A program made the position numbers and the translations under genes. Source: Lophius americanus (Eukaryota; Chordata; Actinopteri; Lophiiformes; Lophiidae). Taken from it: 64,000 nt of DNA. Position 1 is the stretch's first letter. Each line of letters begins with the position of its first letter. The notes beneath the pieces were generated by a model. The model had not been told where the DNA came from and made no database searches. It was given only the letters and a program-made list of their open reading frames with translations. The DNA is taken from the NCBI GenBank assembly GCA_037951165.1, contig JBBDHG010000098.1:2463501-2527500 (forward strand), written 5' to 3'. This document shows, in pieces, positions 59,601-64,000 of this stretch.

Positions 59601-60425
59601 TATTATTTCTAACAATAATGGTGTCATTTTTGACTGTTAAATACTAGCTTATAAAGTCATGTGGAAAAGTATTCTTCTAATTTCTTTCAACTGAAACACC
59701 TCTAATGACTGGAGATCAGCTGAGGTGGAATTTTAGCCCACTGTTTTTGGCAGAACTGCTTTAGTGCAGTCAAACAGTATTTTTATTTATGTATATGCTT
59801 AAGAGTATGTGGCCAAGGACGGAGCCCTGGGGCACACCAAAAGGCCCAGAGAGGAGGACACATCAAACATGGCTATTGAGACGGTCCCATCTTTACCATT
59901 CAAATCGTTTTCTGAAAACCAAGAGGTTGAGATCTAATCTAATTAAAATTGACTATTTTCCATGAAATACAAAAGTTTTCCATAGTTTTTTTTTTTCTGT
60001 GTTAGGACATTAAAGCGTTAATAAAGATTATACAAATAATAATAATAACCAATTTCTATATTTAGTCGGTGCCTCGGAGTAAAATTGGCCCCGGCCTAGA
60101 AGAAGTCTTAGATCCTCCAGAGCTCAGGTGGTGGAATTAAAGTTCTCAATATCCTGTTTCTGCTCTGTTTCCGCGGAAATAACATAAGTGACAATTACTA
60201 ATATATTAAAAATGTGACTTTTAATTGGGTTTAATACACAGCACATCAGCCAGAAGAGGATTATTGAACAACCTTCTCAGTTTTCCGACAGTCTTAGGCG
60301 GCTCGTGCGCGCAGGTGACGCTGACTCACCTGCTGAGAGCAGTTTAAGGGCGGCCATGTTAAAATCCTCACACAGTTCGACAGAGAAACACACATCAACA
60401 CCAGCGCGGCCGCACGAAGATTCAT
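49165..60425 (-). CDS. il17ra: Interleukin-17 receptor A (11 coding exons, full gene span)
   Basis: This is the single-pass receptor subunit for IL-17 family cytokines; it signals through its SEFIR domain by recruiting the SEFIR adaptor Act1 (family knowledge). I assembled coding exons at 60330-60425, 58284-58308, 56055-56201, 55839-55963, 54344-54470, 53821-53868, 53586-53740, 52592-52666, 52428-52497, 50733-50846 and 49165-50645. Every junction is GT-AG and in phase. The total is 2,463 nt, or 820 residues plus stop (human about 866). Layout: signal peptide 1-~19, extracellular Cys-rich region to ~300, membrane segment ~302-324, a run of seven Gln at 344-350, SEFIR domain ~356-510, then a long acidic tail with SSDQGYIS near the end. 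The start at 60425 was chosen because it begins the signal peptide; an in-frame ATG at 60554 would add a hydrophilic leader and is more likely 5' UTR. Convergent with tmem121b, as in mammals. Confidence 0.93.
50733..50846 (-). CDS. il17ra: il17ra exon 10 (transmembrane)
   Basis: Residues 290-327. The membrane segment is about 302-324 (LYTSVVLGVVFVCVMPVVLY), followed by CRRP as the stop-transfer end. Acceptor TTACTGCAG, donor GTTGGT. Confidence 0.93.
50847..52427. other. il17ra intron 9
   Basis: Holds a pogo-like MITE (51245-51861), otherwise AT-rich sequence with no recognised element. Confidence 0.7.
51245..51861. mobile_element. pogo/Tigger-like non-autonomous element (MITE)
   Basis: The terminal inverted repeats CAGTCATACCTCGGTTTACG (left) and CATAAACGGAGGTACAACTG (right) are flanked by TA at 51243-51244 and 51862-51863. 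Sub-terminal TTTACGAG motifs recur several times. Length is about 617 bp with no intact transposase. The CAGT...CCTCGGTTTACGAG terminus is typical of pogo-like elements. Confidence 0.75.
52428..52497 (-). CDS. il17ra: il17ra exon 9
   Basis: Residues 267-289, IKPLFPQCGQDCPRRR followed by TTLDICP, matching the family's QPFF-C-DC motif. Acceptor TTCACTGCAG, donor GTATGT. Confidence 0.92.
52592..52666 (-). CDS. il17ra: il17ra exon 8
   Basis: Exactly 25 codons (residues 242-266), with NQT and NAT glycosylation sequons and a CC pair. Acceptor CTTCTCCAG, donor GTAAAT. Confidence 0.9.
52667..53585. other. il17ra intron 7
   Basis: No recognised element except a short (GTT)n run at about 53020-53038. 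Two + strand open frames here (53012-53441) lack any support. Confidence 0.6.
53586..53740 (-). CDS. il17ra: il17ra exon 7
   Basis: Residues 190-241, beginning GSLWQPNISLSRI, with the family's GSLW-PNI motif and an NIS sequon. Acceptor ACCCTAG, donor GTAAGG. Confidence 0.94.
53821..53868 (-). CDS. il17ra: il17ra exon 6
   Basis: A 48-nt exon for residues 174-189, DCQDPTMRRTQFCIER, with two conserved cysteines. Acceptor CGCCCAG, donor GTGAGT. Confidence 0.92.
54344..54470 (-). CDS. il17ra: il17ra exon 5
   Basis: Residues 132-173, including WSFSTNMLVLDPGQTYVVSV and NIPKPEEG, with an NVT sequon. Acceptor GTTTGTAG, donor GTGAGT. Confidence 0.94.
55069..55109. repeat. Perfect 17-bp-arm inverted repeat with 7-nt loop
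   Basis: The left arm GACATATTTGTCAAAAT (55069-55085) is exactly complementary to ATTTTGACAAATATGTC (55093-55109), with loop TATGTTT. It sits within an il17ra intron. It could be a hairpin or the remnant of a palindromic MITE. Confidence 0.9.
55218..55359 (+). mobile_element. Decayed Tc1/mariner-like fragment
   Basis: Internal transposase-gene sequence: AAAGTGGTCTAAGGACCACA, GTGCCCAAGGCTCATT and GAGGCTAGCC, then a decayed match to the family's TGATCCCACAGA-type stretch. No termini are present. Confidence 0.7.
55839..55963 (-). CDS. il17ra: il17ra exon 4
   Basis: Residues 90-131, including SISYLKATELHVLVTSTNQ and LCVRYSF. Acceptor TTCTCCCCAG, donor GTGGGT. Confidence 0.93.
56055..56201 (-). 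CDS. il17ra: il17ra exon 3
   Basis: Residues 41-89: CLDIGWLNVNMYTPSRPEEL and onwards to NWKIHDD. This is the start of the extracellular ligand-binding region. Acceptor TGTGTGTAG, donor GTGAGA. Confidence 0.92.
56202..58283. other. il17ra intron 2
   Basis: A 2.1-kb intron. It holds a short TIR-only Tc1-like remnant at 56902-56965 and a similar single terminus at about 56765-56800. The 126-aa - strand open frame at 57026-57406 has no recognisable domain. Confidence 0.55.
56902..56965. mobile_element. TIR-only remnant of the Tc1-like family
   Basis: The left end GCCAGAACATTATAACCA and the right end TTAATGTTGTGGCTGATTGG face each other about 20 bp apart, so practically the whole interior has been lost. 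Confidence 0.65.
58284..58308 (-). CDS. il17ra: il17ra exon 2 (25-nt microexon)
   Basis: Only 25 nt, encoding GLRCMVKT plus the first base of a Ser codon. Acceptor CAACAG, donor GTGAGT. It joins exon 3 as TSNCLDIGW, aligning with the conserved GLNCTVKNSTC-type segment of the family, and it restores the phase between exons 1 and 3. Confidence 0.88.
58603..58796 (+). mobile_element. Decayed Tc1/mariner-like fragment
   Basis: Contains TCATAGGCTCATTGAAGGAC, GTAAAGGCTAGCCCGTGTTG and a degenerate right end, TGTAATGTTTTGGCCGATTG. Internally deleted. Confidence 0.7.
58878..58952 (-). mobile_element. Possible tRNA-derived SINE head
   Basis: The - strand reads GTGTAGCAGCTGGATGGTTA, then CAGACTTTGGTCCAGGAGGC and GGGGTTTGAATCCCAG. 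This has the order of a tRNA-like A box, anticodon arm and B box (GGTTTGAATCC). It is not a clean cloverleaf, so it is read as a SINE promoter region. Confidence 0.4.
59698..59776 (-). mobile_element. Degenerate transposase-like scrap
   Basis: On the - strand one frame reads ALKQFCQKQWAKIPPQ, resembling the C-terminal region of Tc1-type transposases in fish (ELKQFC-EEWAKIPP pattern). It is broken immediately on both sides. Confidence 0.4.
60330..60425 (-). CDS. il17ra: il17ra exon 1 (signal peptide)
   Basis: Encodes residues 1-32, starting MNLRAAALVLMCVSLSNC, a typical hydrophobic signal peptide, and ending NCSQQ. The donor is CAG/GTGAGT. Only the coding part is given; the 5' UTR extends to higher coordinates. 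Confidence 0.88.
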
Positions 60426-62923
60426 TGCTGTGGGGGTCTTCTGTTCCAGCAGCAGTCTCAGGATCCTGTCATCAGACTGTCGCTCAAACCAACCCGGTGG
60501 TTCGTCAACACTTCCTGCTCTCAGGGAAACCACCTGTTTACCGTCCCACTTCATGGTGCCTTCACAACGCCTGGGAAATAAAGTGTCGCTGAACTTTAGC
60601 TGCGTTTGATAAGAATTCGAATCGAAATGGATTTTATAAATTAAATGTATTATTATTATTATTATTATAAGACAAATATGCGTCTAGTGTCACCCCAGTG
60701 AAAGTATGAGCTTTTAATAAAAACACAAATTAAATCACAGAAATATTTCTGACGTGAGAAAAAGGTGCTGCACATGATCATGGTTACTTTTTTCATGGAA
60801 CAGATTTTAGGCAGCTAATCATTTCTCTTAAGGATCTTCTTCTTTTTCTTTTTTTAAACACTGACGTCACGACATTCACCCCAAGCCTAATTTATGTGCG
60901 TATCAATGCATCCAACCAGTGACCTCTGATCAGAGCACATTCAACACACTCAACATACAAAATCATATCCAACATTTAAATGTCGTGAAAACATGTACAC
61001 TAATATTAAAAGCTAGGAATACACCAAACAAAAGTTCTCGCTTGAGATGTTATTTCTATAAGAAAACCATTTTTCCTACGGGCATTGAATTTAACATGAG
61101 TTGTGGTTCAAATTTCTTCCTTGTGCTTCTGCTCAGGGAAATATGTTTCTGTTCTTCCTTCTGATGGATCTTTTTTTTTACAGATGATAAGTTGATCATC
61201 TCTTGGCTGGAGTGATTTGGGCAGCTCCAGTCCTCGTCCGGATGAAAAGTTCTTCTAGGAGGAAAACATCCGTGGACTTCAAATAAAAGAATGGAGGGAA
61301 GGGAAGAGAATTGCTTGGTTTTACTCAGCAGTCATCATTTTCATCCCTGTACAGCAGCTTTTTGGCATTTACCACAAGATGGCACACAGAGAGTCATCTA
61401 AAGGCCTTTGGTCTGTTTTGGCCCGGTGGTGAAAGAGACATAAAAACATAAATCCTCACCTGGTGCCTTCCGGAATTTGTTCAAAAATGGACTGCAGGTT
61501 AGTGTTGCTAAACATTAAATGCATTATCATTACTGCTACAGAGGTTTTATACTCACCTGGCCACCTTATTAGTTTGTTTGTTTGCAGGATGGGGCAATAA
61601 CTTCTCAACTGGAAAGACTTGGAAAGCCACTACATTTATGTTTGGATAGTGGCGCGTATTAATTGCTTGATAGGGCGTATTATGGTAAATTCCCTAATTA
61701 GACAAAAATTGCTGAAGCTATTTACGCAAATCTTTGTGGACAGGTGGTGCATAGTTCAAGCTTACCAGGCTTTTGGTTGGAGGTAAACGCTCCAGTGGGT
61801 GCCATAATATTGAGCCCTAGCGGAGGTTCATTCTGGAAGACTATCATTTTGTACACTCAGGCCAAAGTAAACCCTCAATCCACTCTGTCATTTACATTTT
61901 ACATGCATACTCAGTCCCAATTACCCACTTCACGATCTGTGCATTGCTTGATATGAGCCGTGCTCATCAGGCTGATAAAACAACAATTCATCAAATCACA
62001 ACATATTACATTAGATATAATATATATAGATATAGAAATAAACAAAGAACTAAATACATAAAAAGGTAAGTAAATAAATAAAGTAAAGGGATGCAACCCC
62101 AGTTAATACTCAGCATTTAGAGAAAAGGACAAATTAGTATTTTTAATACTAATTAAGAATAATATTATAATAAAATAGAATAATATTTGTCTTCATACAA
62201 AGATAAGTATTTAAGATTTAAGTTCTCAATCTGTAGGAAGAAAATATCAAATGCTAGTTCCATCATCCTAAAATGAGGCTATAGATGTAATATTACTAAT
62301 AGTTCTATTGCATAACATATACTACTGCAATATACTTGAAATAATGTTAAATCCTTGACTTTATGGAGAAAATGTCATATTATGCTTACGTTGAGTAATC
62401 CTGTCAAATTCTAAATGTAATACAACTACTACTAATATTATTATTATTTTTATTATTACTGGGAATGTGAGCGGCAGCTTACAGAAACATATGGATGCAT
62501 GAGTACTGCTGAGTAAAACCTCAGTGCATCTTTTTTCCAACACTGGCCAACAGGCTGTAAAGAAGTGTGTAGGTTTGGTTTCAGTGATCAAACTATTTAT
62601 CAGGTGATTTCATTTATTTTATTTAAAACTGTTCATAATTCCTGTCAGCGTGACGCGCTTGAACATTTCTGCTCTAATTGACGTAAACTTTGTAGCAATA
62701 AAATCGTGAGACCCGGCATGACTTTTTTGTTAACACACACACAAGGCTAGCTTCCTAGTCGGGCGTGTGATCGAACCTCTGTGAAAACAACAGTGACATA
62801 CAGCCACATACAACACAATCTAAAAACTACCACACCTGAGTAAGAGCACCTGCAGTCTGCAGAGACGGTATCAGCAGTCGCTGTGGTCAGAGTGAGTGAA
62901 AGTTACAGAGAGGAGATCTCTCT
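60426..62923. other. il17ra 5' flank and upstream intergenic DNA
   Basis: Includes the il17ra promoter side, a CRE-like site (60862-60869), an (ATT)n run (about 60647-60670) and AT-rich DNA with TA/TAAA-rich patches at 62000-62180 and 62410-62460. No gene was recognised. Confidence 0.5.
60862..60869. promoter_or_regulatory. CRE-like palindrome TGACGTCA upstream of il17ra
   Basis: A perfect TGACGTCA lies about 440 bp upstream of the il17ra start codon. It matches the CREB/ATF consensus, but a lone 8-mer is weak evidence of function. Confidence 0.25.
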
Positions 62924-63248
62924 ATGGGGGCTGCAAGGAGCCGATGGCCGACATCAAATGAAAGTGTCCCTGCAATGTATTATGAGGGTTCGCCCCCAGC
63001 GAGTGCAGGTGTGTCTACTGATGTTTTAGATGCAGCGGCACAGATTGGACCACCTGAAGATCAGATAAAGCCCCTCTTCATGTGAGAATGTGGACCGTGA
63101 CAACATGTGGTGCTACTATAAGCTGCCCGACAGGATCCTTCAGCGCGGCCCACCGAGACATCAGTGGACTGTAAATGATACACACCTTCACCATCCCTCA
63201 TTATCCAGGTGGATCCACAACATCTGTGTCGTGGTTTCTTGCCTTTAG
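62924..63248 (+). other. Unassigned pair of overlapping open frames, possibly a frame-shifted exon
   Basis: ATG at 62924 opens 53 codons to TGA at 63083-63085 (MGAARSRWPTSNESVPAMYY at the start). An adjacent frame from 63084 stays open for 54 codons to TAG at 63246-63248 (including DNMWCYYKLPDRILQRGPP). Together they look like one decayed coding segment with a frameshift at about 63083. I recognise no family, and chance is not excluded. Confidence 0.25.
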
Positions 63249-64000
63249 AAGAGAGATTGGAACGGGTGGAGCTGTGATAGGTTCACAGAGGATGGAGAAT
63301 TGCATGGTCCAGCTGTGGATGTGTTTCTAGGTGGAGCGAAACGAGGAGCAGATGGCTGACAGTGAGGTCATGATCACAGGGAGTTAGAATCATCTTCTAA
63401 ACAACAAGAGAAGATCCAACACCAGGAATCCTAGACTACAAAAGAAGCATGCGGATTTGGCTGAGATATTACCTGAGGAGTGTTTGGAGATTTAGCAACC
63501 AGAGTTGCTGGTTAGAAATGGGTGTGGAGCCAAACCAGGTGTGAGGTGTGTGGAGCCCACGTCTGTCGGTTTAGGACCAATTCAAAAAAACAACCTTATG
63601 TTGCAATATGGAAAAACTGGAAGCGTTTCTTGAGTCCTGCACTCAGTCCTCCCCACTATATAAACTGAATTACTTAAATGGATTCTTCCGGGCTACATGC
63701 CCATTCTGTAATTATGTCCCATAATTTAAATCTGTTTATGTCTTTTAAAACGGGGTGGAGGTGGGGGTTCGGGTGAATTAAAGTAAGTGGGAATACATTT
63801 CGGAGAACCGCTCCTTTATTCAGATACACGCCGACATCTAATGGGGTCTTTCCTAAAGCCCAGCCCTCCCACCAAACTTCATAAAATTCCAACTCAGCTC
63901 AGATTGACAAATATCTCCATTATATTTTTATCCTTTGACGCCTTGAACATGTAAACCCATTATTTGTCTGTCAGCCCAATGTTGATGACATCGTCCAATT
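63249..64000. other. Right-edge sequence; nothing recognised
   Basis: No gene or repeat was recognised. A 72-codon - strand open frame at 63674-63892 has no identifiable domain. Confidence 0.4.

Larger units (their letters stand above)
58309..60329. other. il17ra intron 1
   Basis: Holds a Tc1-like fragment, a tRNA-like SINE head and a transposase-like scrap, listed separately. Nothing else was recognised. Confidence 0.6.

Noticed and set aside
60426..60554. In-frame upstream ATG extending il17ra by 43 residues
   Set aside because: The extension is hydrophilic and would bury the signal peptide, so the ATG at 60425 is preferred and the extension is taken as 5' UTR.

Overview
This window is nuclear DNA from a teleost fish, AT-rich and intron-bearing, with fish-type transposon debris. 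Its two protein genes match a vertebrate neighbourhood, the human cat-eye-syndrome region on 22q11, where IL17RA and TMEM121B (CECR6) are convergent neighbours.

Positions 1-37515 are one head-to-tail tandem array that runs off the left edge. Units are about 1.03-1.11 kb. Each carries one intron-containing tRNA-Tyr(GUA) gene on the + strand, with internal A and B boxes and a short T-run terminator; the rest of the unit is non-coding. I count 34 tRNA copies: 19 have identical mature sequence and 15 carry substitutions. A 35th, terminal unit has lost its tRNA to a deletion. Larger periods (about 2.2 kb pairs and an 8,715-bp spacing) show repeated block duplication. Variant copies concentrate towards the right end. 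Two decayed tRNA-Tyr relics, one per strand, lie just outside at 38.4-38.7 kb.

Positions 37.5-39.2 kb are a transition zone with a diverged duplicated open frame on the - strand. At 39206-40378 (+) is an intact single-exon tmem121b. The 41-49 kb interval is intergenic, with Tc1-like and non-LTR retroposon debris, a microsatellite and a small dispersed repeat.

Positions 49165-60425 (- strand) hold il17ra, the interleukin-17 receptor A subunit. I could assemble 11 coding exons with consistent GT-AG sites and phases, totalling 2,463 nt (820 residues plus stop): signal peptide, extracellular receptor region, one membrane segment, a short polyglutamine run, the SEFIR signalling domain and a long tail. 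Its introns are littered with decayed Tc1/mariner-like pieces, a pogo-like MITE and a perfect 17-bp-arm palindrome. Positions 60.4-64 kb contain its 5' flank and sequence I mostly cannot assign.

All identifications rest on reading the sequence and on recalled family features; no database search was run.
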